A stretch of DNA of 64,000 bases from Sphingopyxis yananensis (GCF_020687785.1 NZ_JAJEWI010000005.1:558001-622000), one strand, 5' to 3'; counted from the stretch's first letter, positions 16,566 to 25,639 are shown. The notes: generated from the sequence alone by a model not told the origin. Translations and numbers: made by a program.

Positions 16566-17180
16566 TTATTTTTGGCGCGGCGGCACGGTTGGAAGCGGTG
16601 CGTCTGGTCCCGAGTCGCTGGCATCCGCGGGCAAGCGAACCCCATTGCCTTGCGCTTCCAATTCGGCGGCGGCGCGGCGGCGTTCTTCCATCGCCCGCTC
16701 TTCGGCTTGCACGGCATTTTCGACTTCTTGGGCCGCTTGGTCGAATCCGGCCACGCGTTTTTCCCGCTCTTCGCGGATCATCGCCAGCCAATCTGTCTTG
16801 CTGGATGCGACCTCTTCGGCGCGGGCACCCGCAACCAAGGCTTGGGTGCATCCGGTAAAGCCACCAAGGCCAACCGGTGAACAGCTATCGGTGCCGAAAC
16901 GGCCAATGCGTTCCACCGCTACCACGCGGTTCATCCACGCTTCGTTGCGGGGGTCCAGCGGGTCGCCGCCACGGAAAATTTGCGGCACGCGGTAACGATC
17001 GCCTTCGGGCAAGCGGTTACACACCACAATTTCGTCATCGCTGCTGGGTTTGCACTGGTCATTGCCATACACAATGACTTGATTGACCTTTTCCTGTTGG
17101 GCCATCGCGGCAGGCGCAAATAATCCGCCCATCATGGCCAAAGGGATGAAAGCCAAGGCGTTCAGGGGCAGGCGGTTCAT
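16566..17180 (-). CDS. Secreted hypothetical protein with C-terminal coiled coil
   Basis: No function is recognised. A signal peptide covers residues 1-28 (FIPLAMMGGLFAPAAMAQ). The middle has four cysteines (QCKPS, VVCNR, DSCSP, TGCTQ) that could form two disulfides, around a RLPEGDRYRVPQIFRG segment. From about 130 to 175 it becomes a charged Glu/Arg/Ala helix likely to be coiled coil, and the tail is proline-rich. Proteins with this layout are frequent in sphingomonads. It appears monocistronic with a hairpin downstream. Confidence 0.78.
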   Translation of the reverse strand: MNRLPLNALAFIPLAMMGGLFAPAAMAQQEKVNQVIVYGNDQCKPSSDDEIVVCNRLPEGDRYRVPQIFRGGDPLDPRNEAWMNRVVAVERIGRFGTDSCSPVGLGGFTGCTQALVAGARAEEVASSKTDWLAMIREEREKRVAGFDQAAQEVENAVQAEERAMEERRRAAAELEAQGNGVRLPADASDSGPDAPLPTVPPRQK

Positions 17181-17323
17181 GCTATCCTATCCTTTACACT
17201 GTTTCCGGCACATCGCCCTGATGTTGGGCACTTCATATATGTCAAATTTGTCGGCACCATATCATCAATCTTGTGGCGCTGCATTGCTGCATCCGGCGTG
17301 AACGTCGTGCCTTTTTTGCGTCT

Positions 17324-17899
17324 TTAGACGCGCTTCGAAATAGCAATGGCGGCGCGGCACCCAGCTCTGATCGCCATGCTCAGCAACGGATAGGCGGGCG
17401 CACTTTCCGCGCCAGCCGCAATGGCAGCGTCGCGATGCTCCAGCTCTTCGGCCCGAAATTCCGCCACGGCTTGACTTAATTCGGGGTCGCTATCCCCCAA
17501 GGCTTCCAATTGTTCTTGATAGTGACGGTCGATTTCGGTTTCCACCGCCGCTGTACAAGCCATGGCCACGCGCGGCCCCATCGCCGCTGTCACTGCGCCC
17601 AGCGCAAAGCCCGCCACATTCCAAAATGGCTGCAACGCCGTGGGACGCACCCCGCGTCGCGGTAAAATCTCGTTGAAAAAGCGCAAATGCCGTTCTTCTT
17701 GTTCGGCCATATGCGCAATATCGCGGCCCATGGGGTGACGGTCGCCCATCACGGCCAGTTGGCCCGCATAAATACGGGTCGCGCCAAATTCGCCCGCATG
17801 GTCCACGCGGATCATCGACGCAATGTCCTTGCTGGTCTTGCCAGCAAATGGATTGTCGGCAAGGGCCTTGTTTCTGCTGCTATGGGGTGACTGGCTCAT
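17324..17899 (-). CDS. coq7: Demethoxyubiquinone hydroxylase COQ7
   Basis: COQ7 is the di-iron, membrane-associated monooxygenase that performs C6 hydroxylation of demethoxyubiquinone. The carboxylate/His ligand set is visible: E37 (DHAGEFGA), E68-x-x-H71 (EQEERH), a Glu in VETEIDRHY and E-x-x-H in EELEHRD. It is 191 aa with the usual hydrophobic helices. The ATG at 17899 overlaps the dsbB stop codon (ATGA), so translation is coupled to dsbB. A longer frame to 18004 only reads back through dsbB. Confidence 0.95.
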   Translation of the reverse strand: MSQSPHSSRNKALADNPFAGKTSKDIASMIRVDHAGEFGATRIYAGQLAVMGDRHPMGRDIAHMAEQEERHLRFFNEILPRRGVRPTALQPFWNVAGFALGAVTAAMGPRVAMACTAAVETEIDRHYQEQLEALGDSDPELSQAVAEFRAEELEHRDAAIAAGAESAPAYPLLSMAIRAGCRAAIAISKRV

Positions 17900-18390
17900 G
17901 ATGCAGATGTGCCCCCATTTTTCCACAAGCGCAAGATGATCAGCCCGCCCACGATGGACCCGATCATGTTCATTGCGGCCATGGAAATGCCAAAAAATTT
18001 CCATTGCGGTACATCACAGCGAATGACCGGCGCCGCCATAATGTCGGTCAGCGAAATCGGCCCGCTGGCCCCCGTGCTGCAACTGGTCAGCCCTTCCCAA
18101 AATCCTTGCTCGACGCCCCAGTGAAACAGGCCGATCAGCCCGCTGATGATCACCGCTACACCGGCCAGCAGCACCAGCAAGCGCGCCGCCGTCACGTTCG
18201 CGCGCAACAGCAAGGCCAGCAGGCCCAGCACAATGGCCGCTTGGTGGGGCCAACGCTGCCAATAGCACATCTCGCACGGATGCAGGCCAAAGCCATATTG
18301 CGCAATCAGGGCGCTGCCATACAGCGCGCAAGGCACCAATAAAGCCCAGAAAATCATGCTGTTGACGGTCGGCGCGGTCCGCAGGTTCAT
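17896..18390 (-). CDS. dsbB: Disulfide bond formation protein B
   Basis: DsbB reoxidises periplasmic DsbA and passes electrons to quinone. There are four membrane helices and both redox pairs: C39-C42 (HPCEMCYW) in the first periplasmic loop and C104/C125 in the second. It is 164 aa. The ATG at 18390 is preceded by GGGGGTGAAGG; a GTG at 18399 is a possible alternative. It lies 15 bp after ctpA and overlaps coq7 by 4 nt. dsbA is not in the window. Confidence 0.93.
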   Translation of the reverse strand: MNLRTAPTVNSMIFWALLVPCALYGSALIAQYGFGLHPCEMCYWQRWPHQAAIVLGLLALLLRANVTAARLLVLLAGVAVIISGLIGLFHWGVEQGFWEGLTSCSTGASGPISLTDIMAAPVIRCDVPQWKFFGISMAAMNMIGSIVGGLIILRLWKNGGTSAS

Positions 18391-18405
18391 ATCCTTCACC
18401 CCCGC

Positions 18406-19785
18406 TTATTGGCCGCGCGCCGCAGGGCGCTTGGCCACTTGCGCGGCCATGCTTTGTGGGCTGATGCGGCCAATCGTCTGCAACGCATAATGCATCTGAT
18501 AATCGTCAACCCCCTTGGCCTTTAATTCGGCGGCGGTGGCGGTAAAGCGCGGGTCGGGCTTGCTATCCTTTTCCAAAACGCTGTTATCAATTTTCGCTTC
18601 GTTAATCAGGTGGCGGCGCAGGTCGCTTTCGCGGAACTGGGGCCGCGACGCATAATCGGGGTCCGACAATTGCGGCACGCGCAAATCAGGTTCAATCCCG
18701 CCTTCTTGCACGCTGCGTCCCGACGGCGTGTAATAACGGGCGGTGGTCAGGCGCAGCGCCGTCGTTTCGCTCAGCGGCAAGACGGTCTGAACCGACCCCT
18801 TGCCAAAGCTGCGCTCGCCCATCACCACGGCGCGGTGCTGGTCTTGCAGCGCGCCCGCCACAATTTCGGATGCCGACGCCGAGCCGGCGTCAATCAACAC
18901 AATCACCGGCGCACCTTGGGCTACATCACCGGGCTGGGCGAAATAGCGTTCAATGTCGCTCTTGCGGCGACCGCGCTGGGAAACAATTTCGCCTTTTTCC
19001 AAGAAAATGTCGCTGACGCCCACGGCTTCGTCCAACAAACCGCCGGGGTTGGACCGCAAATCCAAAATCCAGCCGCGTGGTTTCTTGCCCATCGACTTTT
19101 CGACCGACGCCATCGCCGCTTCCAAATCGCGGGTGGCATTGGCGGAAAAGGATGTGATCGTCAGAATGCCGACGTCATTTTGCACTTCCCATTTTACTGG
19201 CTTCACATCAATAATTTCGCGGGTCAGCGTCATTTCCAGCGGTTTTTGCTGGCCTTCGCGCACTACGGTAATCGCCACGGTGGTGCCGGGGCGGCCGCGC
19301 ATTTGCTCGACCGCTTCGTCCAGCGACATGCCGAATACCAACACTTTGTTGATGTGCGTAATATAATCGCCCGCTTTAATACCCGCACGGTCGGCAGGGG
19401 TGTCGGCGGTTGGCGCGATCACTTTCACCACGCCGTCTTCTTGCGTCACCGACAGGCCCAAGCCGCCATATTCGCCGTCCGTCTGGGTGCGCAATGTGGC
19501 AAATCCGCGCTCGTCCAAATATCCGCTATGCGGGTCCAGCGCCGCCAACATGCCGTTAATCGCGCCTTCAATCAGCTTGTCGTCGGCGACGGGTTCGACA
19601 TAATTATTTTTCACTTCCAGAAAAATATTCATGAAGCGTTTGAATTCGGCGGTGGTCGATGCATCCACCTTGGCCATGGCGCCCGTTGCCAATGGCACCA
19701 GTGCCAGCGTGCTAAACGCGGCGGCGGCCTGCCAATAAGCAAAGCGGCGGCGGGGGGCCGAAGGGGTCTTCATCGAATCAGTCAT
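18406..19785 (-). CDS. ctpA: S41 family carboxy-terminal processing peptidase CtpA
   Basis: Periplasmic tail-processing serine protease. The N-terminal signal sequence or anchor is at about 15-38, the PDZ domain at 105-185, and the S41 catalytic domain follows with Ser306 (GSASASEI) and Lys329 (FGKGSVQ) as the Ser/Lys dyad. The product is 459 aa. GGAAAG precedes the ATG at 19785. It is directly downstream of envC, a conserved pairing: in several bacteria such proteases trim cell-wall hydrolases or their activators. Confidence 0.95.
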   Translation of the reverse strand: MTDSMKTPSAPRRRFAYWQAAAAFSTLALVPLATGAMAKVDASTTAEFKRFMNIFLEVKNNYVEPVADDKLIEGAINGMLAALDPHSGYLDERGFATLRTQTDGEYGGLGLSVTQEDGVVKVIAPTADTPADRAGIKAGDYITHINKVLVFGMSLDEAVEQMRGRPGTTVAITVVREGQQKPLEMTLTREIIDVKPVKWEVQNDVGILTITSFSANATRDLEAAMASVEKSMGKKPRGWILDLRSNPGGLLDEAVGVSDIFLEKGEIVSQRGRRKSDIERYFAQPGDVAQGAPVIVLIDAGSASASEIVAGALQDQHRAVVMGERSFGKGSVQTVLPLSETTALRLTTARYYTPSGRSVQEGGIEPDLRVPQLSDPDYASRPQFRESDLRRHLINEAKIDNSVLEKDSKPDPRFTATAAELKAKGVDDYQMHYALQTIGRISPQSMAAQVAKRPAARGQ

Positions 19786-19902
19786 GCCAATCTTTCCGTC
19801 ATCACAGCGCGCGGCTGCTGAACTCACTATAAGGCCCTGTTTGCCAAGCTCCAACGCAATTGCGCGCGTCAGCGATGCTCTTTGCTGTGCAGGCGCGGAT
19901 GT

Positions 19903-21165
19903 TCAACTAATCAAGGCCATAATATCGACAGGTTTGCCGCCTCGGCGCAATTCCACCAAAATGCTATCGCCCTGCGCCCCCGCACGGCCCAGCGGCGCGC
20001 CCGCGTCCAGCGTGTCGCCCACCGCAACCGACAGGGCGATCATCCCCGCGACCATCGAAATCCACCCGTCGCCATGGTCCAAAATGACAATTTTTCCATA
20101 TCCGCGATATTCGCCAGCATAGCTGACGCGCCCATCCGCAGGGGCCACCAACTGCGCCCCTTGTCCCGCCATCATCTTGATACCGCGCGACCGAACGCCG
20201 CTGTCATCCACTTCGCCAAAGCCCGTCAGCACGCGGCCCACCACGGGCAAGCGATAGGCCCCTTTGGCGGGTGCGCGCCCGCTGGGCGGCGGCGGGGTGG
20301 CGGTGACGGGGGCATCAACATGGGCGGGGCGGGGCGGGGGACCGGCCAGCTCTGCCAAGGCTTGGCGTGTCTTGCTGTCATCTTCCAATGCCGACATCAG
20401 CGCGCTGATGTCGCGCGCCCGTTCCCCCAGCCCCAAGGCGCGGTCCGCCTCCATCCGCGCCGTGCTGGCTAATTGGCGGGCGCGGCTGCGGCCTTGCTGT
20501 TCCAATTTGGTCAGCACAGCCCGTTGTTCAGTGCGTTTCGTCTGCGCCGTTTCCAGCGCCACTATCTCGGTGTTTTGCTGTTGCAAAATCCCGCGCAGCG
20601 CCGCCAATTCGCGGCGCATCGACACGGATTTTTCTTCGACGACGGGGGTGATCGCTTCAATCACCGCGCGGGCATGGACCAGTTCGTCCAGCGACCCAGG
20701 CTGGGCCAGCACCGTCACCGGCGGGCGGCGGCTTAATTGCTGCAACAGCGCCGTTAATTCCATCAGCGGCTTTTGCTGGCGGGCCAGCTTGTCTTGTTGA
20801 ACCGTTAAATTGCGGTTGATATCGGTCAGCTTGATTTGGGCGGCCTGAATATCCGCCTCGGCGGATTGAATGCGCGCTGCCACGGCCATCGCCTGAATCT
20901 TCAGCTTTTCGGCTTGGTCCTGCGCCTTGGCGGCTTCCTCTTCCAAGCTTTTGCTGCGCGCTATGGCTTCGGCGGATTGTTTTTGCGCGGCCAGCAAATC
21001 GCGCCGTTCTTGCCCCGCCAATTGATCAGGGTTGAAAATTTCTGCGCCGCTGCTGTTGGCGTTGCTGCGCCACATATGCACGCCGCCCCCAATTGCACCC
21101 GTCAAGGCCGCCGCCCCAAGGGCAATCCAAATGGCTTTTTTCGGGGCAGGGCGCGCCGGTTTCAC
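19903..21165 (-). CDS. envC: EnvC-like murein hydrolase activator with degenerate LytM domain
   Basis: EnvC-type proteins activate amidases that split septal peptidoglycan. A membrane anchor is at about 11-30, a long coiled coil at about 45-290 and a LytM/M23 domain at about 310-415. The zinc ligands of active M23 peptidases are missing: the domain reads LDHGDGWISMVAGM where an H-x-H would be, and ILVELRRGGKPVD at the end, as in catalytically dead EnvC. The GTG at 21165 was chosen: GAAGGGCG precedes it and it overlaps the rlmH stop (GTGA). The longer frame reads back through rlmH. Confidence 0.9.
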   Translation of the reverse strand: MKPARPAPKKAIWIALGAAALTGAIGGGVHMWRSNANSSGAEIFNPDQLAGQERRDLLAAQKQSAEAIARSKSLEEEAAKAQDQAEKLKIQAMAVAARIQSAEADIQAAQIKLTDINRNLTVQQDKLARQQKPLMELTALLQQLSRRPPVTVLAQPGSLDELVHARAVIEAITPVVEEKSVSMRRELAALRGILQQQNTEIVALETAQTKRTEQRAVLTKLEQQGRSRARQLASTARMEADRALGLGERARDISALMSALEDDSKTRQALAELAGPPPRPAHVDAPVTATPPPPSGRAPAKGAYRLPVVGRVLTGFGEVDDSGVRSRGIKMMAGQGAQLVAPADGRVSYAGEYRGYGKIVILDHGDGWISMVAGMIALSVAVGDTLDAGAPLGRAGAQGDSILVELRRGGKPVDIMALIS

Positions 21166-21590
21166 TGACGCCCTTCGCGGTGATAGGGGTGGCCGGCAAC
21201 GATGCTGGTGGCCCGCCACAATTGTTCGGCCAACATCGCCCGCGCCATCAAATGCGGCCATGTCGCACGGCCAAAGGCGATGATTTTGTCGGCCCCCTCG
21301 CGCTCGGCTGGGGTGAATCCATCGGCTGCGCCCAGGCAAAAGCGCGTTTCCCGCACCCCGCTGTCGCGCCATTTTTCCAGCAATCGGGCAAATTCCAGCG
21401 AGGACATTTGTTCGCCGCCCTCGTCCAGCAAGATGGTGCGGCCTTGGTCAACGGGCGCGGGCATTCGCCCGCCCGTATCGGGCAGTTCGGTGATTTTATG
21501 CGCCCATGTCACGCGCTTCATATATCGGTCGACCAGTTCGGCTTCTGGTCCTCGGCCAATACGTCCGCGTGCAATGATGTGTAACAACAT
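21162..21590 (-). CDS. rlmH: 23S rRNA (pseudouridine1915-N3)-methyltransferase RlmH
   Basis: RlmH is a SPOUT-class enzyme that methylates pseudouridine 1915 in helix 69. The 142-aa protein has the N-terminal LLHIIARGRIGRGPEAELVDRYMKR segment and the glycine-containing SAM-binding knot (RFCLGAADGFTP, then ARAMLAEQLWRA) toward the C-terminus. The last residues (GHPYHREGRQ) match the expected YHR ending. It is slightly shorter than the 155-aa family average. It sits between rsfS and envC, overlapping envC by 4 nt. Confidence 0.94.
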   Translation of the reverse strand: MLLHIIARGRIGRGPEAELVDRYMKRVTWAHKITELPDTGGRMPAPVDQGRTILLDEGGEQMSSLEFARLLEKWRDSGVRETRFCLGAADGFTPAEREGADKIIAFGRATWPHLMARAMLAEQLWRATSIVAGHPYHREGRQ

Positions 21591-21781
21591 GTCGCCCCGC
21601 TCTATGCGGCGGATGGAGGGAATATTTTGGGGCTAAACACCGCCAAATTCTATCATCCATCCATCAACCCACATCTATCATCATCTTGCTGCTGGCCCGC
21701 CCATGGACGGGTCAACCAGCCCGCACCCCCAGCAAGAGGGTGCGTCTGATATGGGTCACTAGCCTGTTCAGGCCAGATGCG

Positions 21782-22201
21782 TCAATTTGCGTATGGCGAC
21801 ATCGCAGGCGTAGCCGGCGGCGGCGGTGCATCGCCAAAGGACCACATGCGTTCCAGATTGTAAAAGCTGCGAACTTCGGGACGGAACAGGTGGACAATCA
21901 CATCGCCTGCGTCGATCAAAACCCAATCGGCGTTGGGCAGTCCTTCGACACGAACAGGCTGACCTGTTTCTTGCTTAATCCGCTGGGCCAATTTGTCGGC
22001 AATCGCAGACACATGGCGCGTCGAACGGCCACTTGCGATTATCATATAATCGGCAATGTTGCTCTTTCCGGCAAGCGGGATGGAAATGGTTTCCTGTGCC
22101 TGATCCTCATCCAATTGGTGGAGGATCAATGCGTGAAGGGCTTCCACGCTGTCATTCAGAGGAGCGGCGCCGGGCGCGGCATCCTTACTGGCGGCTGTCA
22201 A
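21782..22201 (-). CDS. rsfS: Ribosomal silencing factor RsfS
   Basis: RsfS binds L14 and blocks subunit joining under starvation. The core (ADYMIIASGRSTRHVSAIADKLAQ...DWVLIDAGDVIVHLF) is diagnostic. It is 139 aa with a Pro/Ala tail. The start is TTG at 22201 overlapping the nadD stop codon (TTGA) with AAAGG seven bases upstream; no in-frame ATG precedes the core. nadD-rsfS-rlmH is a widespread gene order. Confidence 0.93.
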   Translation of the reverse strand: MTAASKDAAPGAAPLNDSVEALHALILHQLDEDQAQETISIPLAGKSNIADYMIIASGRSTRHVSAIADKLAQRIKQETGQPVRVEGLPNADWVLIDAGDVIVHLFRPEVRSFYNLERMWSFGDAPPPPATPAMSPYAN

Positions 22202-22851
22202 GCTTTACCTTTCCTTTTGCCTAGGCCGAGCAATCGATGCGTAACCGGATCGCGGATAACGCGCCGAGCATAGTGTTCGAACCAGCGGGGGTCTGCCTGC
22301 CGTAATGTGGTTGCGGATCGCGCATCGGGCGAAAAACGCAGGAACACGAGGGCAGGGGTTCTCCAATTCGTCCAATGCAATTTCTGGTCAGCGGAACGGA
22401 CATAAGGCCGCAGCCAGCCCATCGCCTGTGCGGCGTGGGTTCGGCCATTATAGCTTGGTCGCGCAATAATCGCAATCGGCATCAAATGGGCGATTCTGCG
22501 CCATTCCCGCCATTGCGGCAATTGCTGCAAATTATCTGCGCCCATGATCCAGATGAAACGACGATTCGGATATCGTCGCTGCAAGGCGGCCAAGGTATCA
22601 ACCGTGTAACGGGTGCCCAATGTCTGTTCGATAGTGGTCGCCTTTATGGGCGACCGTCGGCTTTGGTCCTGCGCTGACGCGGCGCGTATGTGCAGAGGGG
22701 CCATTCCCGCCGCCGTCTTTAATGGATTGCCGGGGGACACCAACCACCATAGCTCGTCCAAGCCCAAGGCCTTCATGGCGTTCAGGCTGATGGCGCGGTG
22801 GCCGCCATGGGCAGGATTAAAGCTTCCGCCCAGCAATCCGGTGGTGATCAT
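22198..22851 (-). CDS. nadD: Nicotinate-nucleotide adenylyltransferase
   Basis: NadD transfers AMP from ATP to nicotinate mononucleotide in NAD synthesis. The nucleotidyltransferase motif GGSFNPAHGGH is at 8-18 and the WIMGADNLQQLPQW block lies in the middle. The C-terminal SxTxIR motif of the family is not obvious here (ARSATTLRQ takes its place). The product is 217 aa. The gene begins 19 nt after proA and overlaps rsfS. Confidence 0.94.
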   Translation of the reverse strand: MITTGLLGGSFNPAHGGHRAISLNAMKALGLDELWWLVSPGNPLKTAAGMAPLHIRAASAQDQSRRSPIKATTIEQTLGTRYTVDTLAALQRRYPNRRFIWIMGADNLQQLPQWREWRRIAHLMPIAIIARPSYNGRTHAAQAMGWLRPYVRSADQKLHWTNWRTPALVFLRFSPDARSATTLRQADPRWFEHYARRVIRDPVTHRLLGLGKRKGKA

Positions 22852-22870
22852 GGCTGGTCAGCCGTCAAGA

Positions 22871-24154
22871 TCACGGACGCAATTGGCCCGTGCCGCGTAC
22901 CTGCCACTTATAGGTGGTCAGCCCTTCCAACGCCACCGGACCCCGTGCATGCAATCGGCCCGTCGCAATGCCAATTTCCGCGCCCAAACCAAATTCGCCG
23001 CCATCGGCAAATTGGGTCGATGCATTGTGCATGACAATGGCGCTGTCCACTTCATTCAAGAAACGCGCGGCATGGTCGGCATTTTCGGTGATAATCGCAT
23101 CGGTATGGCGGCTGCTGTGCCGGTCAATATGCGCCAGTGCGCCGTCCACCCCGTCGACGACGGCGATGGAAACAATGGCGTCCAGATATTCGCTATCCCA
23201 ATCATTGGCATCGGCGGGCGTCACATGGGGGCTGATCGCCACCATATCCTTGTCACCGCGCACTTCGCAGCCAGCAGTCATCAAAGCGTTGACCACATCT
23301 TTTTTGGGGCCAAAGGCGCGGTCGATCAAAATGGTTTCCGTGGAACCGCAAATGCCCGTGCGGCGCATTTTGGCGTTCACCACCAAGGCGATGGCTTTTT
23401 CGGCGTCGGCATCACCGTCGATATAGCTGTGACAAATGCCGTCCAGATGCGCCAAGACTGGCACCCGCGCTTCGTCTTGCACGCGCTTCACCAGCCCCTT
23501 GCCGCCGCGCGGAATGATCATATCAATCACGCCTTGCGCCCGCAGCAATGCGCCTACCAAGGCGCGGTCTTGATCAGGGATTAACTGCACCGCCGCCGCA
23601 GGCAAGCCTGCTTCGCTGATGCCCGCTGCCAAGGCGGCCTCAATGGCGCGGTTGCTATTCACCGCTTCGCTGCCGCCGCGCAAAATCACGGCATTGCCCG
23701 ACATCACGCCCAAGACAGCGGCATCGGCGGTCACATTGGGGCGGCTTTCGTAAATAATGCCAATAACGCCGACAGGCACACGGACGCGGCGCAAATGCAG
23801 GCCATTGGGGCGTACCGCTTCGTCGATGACAGCGCCAACAGGGTCATCCAATTTTGCCACCGCTTCGACCGCGTCGGCAATGCCTTCCAGCCGAACGTCA
23901 TCCAGCCGCAGCCGATCGAGCAAGGCGCTGGTCAGGCCATTGGCCTTGCCCGCGTCCATATCTAGCGCGTTGGCGGCCAAGATTTGTGGGGCCTGTTCGC
24001 GCAGCTTGGCGGCGGCGGCCATCAAGGCAGCGGCTTTCTTGGCGGTTGGCGTCATCGCCAATATTTTGGCGGCAGCACGGGCCTTATGTCCCATTTCGGC
24101 GATCAAATCATCGGCATTGGGAAGCGGCGATTGGGAAACAGGCTTTACAGTCAT
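22871..24154 (-). CDS. proA: Glutamate-5-semialdehyde dehydrogenase (gamma-glutamyl phosphate reductase)
   Basis: ProA reduces gamma-glutamyl phosphate to glutamate semialdehyde, the second step of proline synthesis. Family markers include YESRPNVTADAA, LRGGSEA, IPRGGKGLV and the catalytic Cys in RRTGICGSTETILID. The ATG at 24154 (427 aa) is favoured over a GTG two codons upstream because AGGGCG is nine bases before it. It starts the proA-nadD-rsfS-rlmH-envC-ctpA run. proB is not in the window. Confidence 0.96.
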   Translation of the reverse strand: MTVKPVSQSPLPNADDLIAEMGHKARAAAKILAMTPTAKKAAALMAAAAKLREQAPQILAANALDMDAGKANGLTSALLDRLRLDDVRLEGIADAVEAVAKLDDPVGAVIDEAVRPNGLHLRRVRVPVGVIGIIYESRPNVTADAAVLGVMSGNAVILRGGSEAVNSNRAIEAALAAGISEAGLPAAAVQLIPDQDRALVGALLRAQGVIDMIIPRGGKGLVKRVQDEARVPVLAHLDGICHSYIDGDADAEKAIALVVNAKMRRTGICGSTETILIDRAFGPKKDVVNALMTAGCEVRGDKDMVAISPHVTPADANDWDSEYLDAIVSIAVVDGVDGALAHIDRHSSRHTDAIITENADHAARFLNEVDSAIVMHNASTQFADGGEFGLGAEIGIATGRLHARGPVALEGLTTYKWQVRGTGQLRP

Positions 24155-24335
24155 AGCCACGCCCTATCATGCTTTGCATCTGCGATGAAAGCCCCGTTGC
24201 GAGCGGCCTTAGGGCGGTTTGCAGCATAGATCGCGATAGATTTCGCTGAACTGGCACGTCAGGCGGGATATTGTCTTTTCGACTGAAAGCGTTGCCCCTG
24301 ATCGGCACCAGCGATTAACCGGGGCCCATAAAAAA

Positions 24336-24362
24336 GGGACGGCAGATTGCCCCTGCCGTCCC
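24336..24362 (-). terminator. Terminator of the enoyl-CoA hydratase gene
   Basis: GGGACGGCAG / CTGCCGTCCC form a perfect 10-bp stem. On the minus strand it is followed by T6. Confidence 0.9.
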
Positions 24363-24392
24363 CTAGAATCGGATTGTTCAATAAACGGCCCT

Positions 24393-25313
24393 TTAATAAG
24401 GCGGCATATCCTCAAATTCCGCGAAATAAGGATAGTCGGCGGCGACACTGGCTTGGAAATTCGGTTCCCGCTTTTCCAAAAAGCTCATCACCCCTTCGGC
24501 CGCATCGGGGCTGCGCCCACGCGAAAAAATCACACGGCTGTCCCAGCGGTGTGCGCTCATGGGGTGCGGCGCACCCAACATCCGCCACATCATATGACGG
24601 GTCAGGGCGATGGAAACAGGCGCGCTATGCTGCGTCATTTCGCGGGCCTTAGCGATGGCGGCGTCCACCAAAGTTCCGGGTTCGTGCAGCGATTGCACCA
24701 ATCCTTTTTCCAACGCTTCTTCCGCGCCAATCAAGCGGCCGGAATAGCATAGGTCCACCGCATTGGTAATGCCAATCAAGCGGGGCAGGAACCAGCTTGA
24801 TGCCGCTTCGGGCACAATGCCGCGCCGTGCGAACACAAATCCGAAACGGGCGTTGGTGCTGGCCAAGCGGGCATCCATTGGCAGGGTCATCGTCACGCCA
24901 ATGCCCACCGCTGCGCCATTGATCGCGCCCAATACGGGTTTTTTCGATTCGAAAATTCGCATCGACACACGGCCACCGCCATCGCGGATCAGCGGGTGGG
25001 TCCAATCAATGGTGCCGTCATCCGCCACAGGGCTGGCGGGTGTGCCATCGGGCAGAAGTTCCTGCTTGTCGGTGCGACTATCATAATTAAATGTTTCCGC
25101 GCCGCTGCCCAAATCCGCGCCAGCGCAATAAGCACGGTCGCCCGAACCGGTAAATACCACCGCCCGCACGGCATCATCGGCATCGCATTCGTCCAGCGCG
25201 GCGATGATTTCGGCCATCATCTGGCCGGTAAAAGCATTCATATTATCAGGGCGATGCAATGTTAAAATCGCGATGCCGTCTTGCTTATCGAGGCGAATCT
25301 GCTCGAAACTCAT
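24393..25313 (-). CDS. Enoyl-CoA hydratase/isomerase (crotonase) family protein
   Basis: Crotonase-fold protein probably hydrating an enoyl-CoA. The CoA oxyanion-hole segments are CAGADLGSG (about 83-91) and GAINGAAVGIGVTMTLPMD (about 141-159), and a Glu lies at the expected catalytic position in RRGIVPEAASSWFLPR. It is 306 aa, longer than the usual 260 because of an insertion after ADLGSG (DSRTDKQELLPDGTPASP region). GGGAGAGAG precedes the ATG at 25313. It is monocistronic. A tandem 10-bp repeat sits in its upstream region. Confidence 0.93.
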   Translation of the reverse strand: MSFEQIRLDKQDGIAILTLHRPDNMNAFTGQMMAEIIAALDECDADDAVRAVVFTGSGDRAYCAGADLGSGAETFNYDSRTDKQELLPDGTPASPVADDGTIDWTHPLIRDGGGRVSMRIFESKKPVLGAINGAAVGIGVTMTLPMDARLASTNARFGFVFARRGIVPEAASSWFLPRLIGITNAVDLCYSGRLIGAEEALEKGLVQSLHEPGTLVDAAIAKAREMTQHSAPVSIALTRHMMWRMLGAPHPMSAHRWDSRVIFSRGRSPDAAEGVMSFLEKREPNFQASVAADYPYFAEFEDMPPY

Positions 25314-25639
25314 ATCTCTCTCCCATCTTGTTGCATTGCTTTTTGCAACGGAATGCAACGGAAGCAAGCCGAGAGGGGGATTCTGCGCAAATATAAACCC
25401 TTTTTCCGGTCCTTGGTCCCAATCAACAGACAGAAATTCATGGATTTAGCCGGCCATGATGGTGCGCGCAGGGCCATGTGCATCAGCTTTTTTATGCTCG
25501 CCGGCACTTGTGCGTTTAACGGATGATGACGTGGGACCGCTTTATCGCTATGGGACAGCGACGTCGCCCCGTCATCGCATCTCGTCGTTGAGTCGCTATG
25601 ACGGGGCTTATATTTTGGTTCGACAGAAAGATTGCGCCC
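25314..25639. other. Divergent intergenic region, enoyl-CoA hydratase / purC
   Basis: This 326-bp region holds the leaders of both genes. Near the hydratase it contains a perfect tandem repeat of TGCAACGGAA (25344-25353, 25354-25363) overlapped by the inverted pair TTGCATT/AATGCAA. The purC half shows no element I can name. Confidence 0.6.
25344..25363. repeat. Tandem 10-bp direct repeat, candidate operator
   Basis: TGCAACGGAATGCAACGGAA is two perfect adjacent copies of a 10-mer, one helical turn apart, about 30-50 bp upstream of the enoyl-CoA hydratase start. Direct repeats at one-turn spacing suit a cooperatively binding regulator. Confidence 0.5.

Noticed and set aside
18610..19821. 403-codon plus-strand frame opposite ctpA
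   Set aside because: Antisense to a complete S41 protease; high His/Arg/Gly content is typical of shadow translation.
21660..21745. CATC-rich stretch and CGCACCC/GGGTGCG hairpin between rlmH and rsfS as a regulatory RNA
   Set aside because: The repeats are too short and irregular, and the hairpin lacks a T-run or other recognisable motif.
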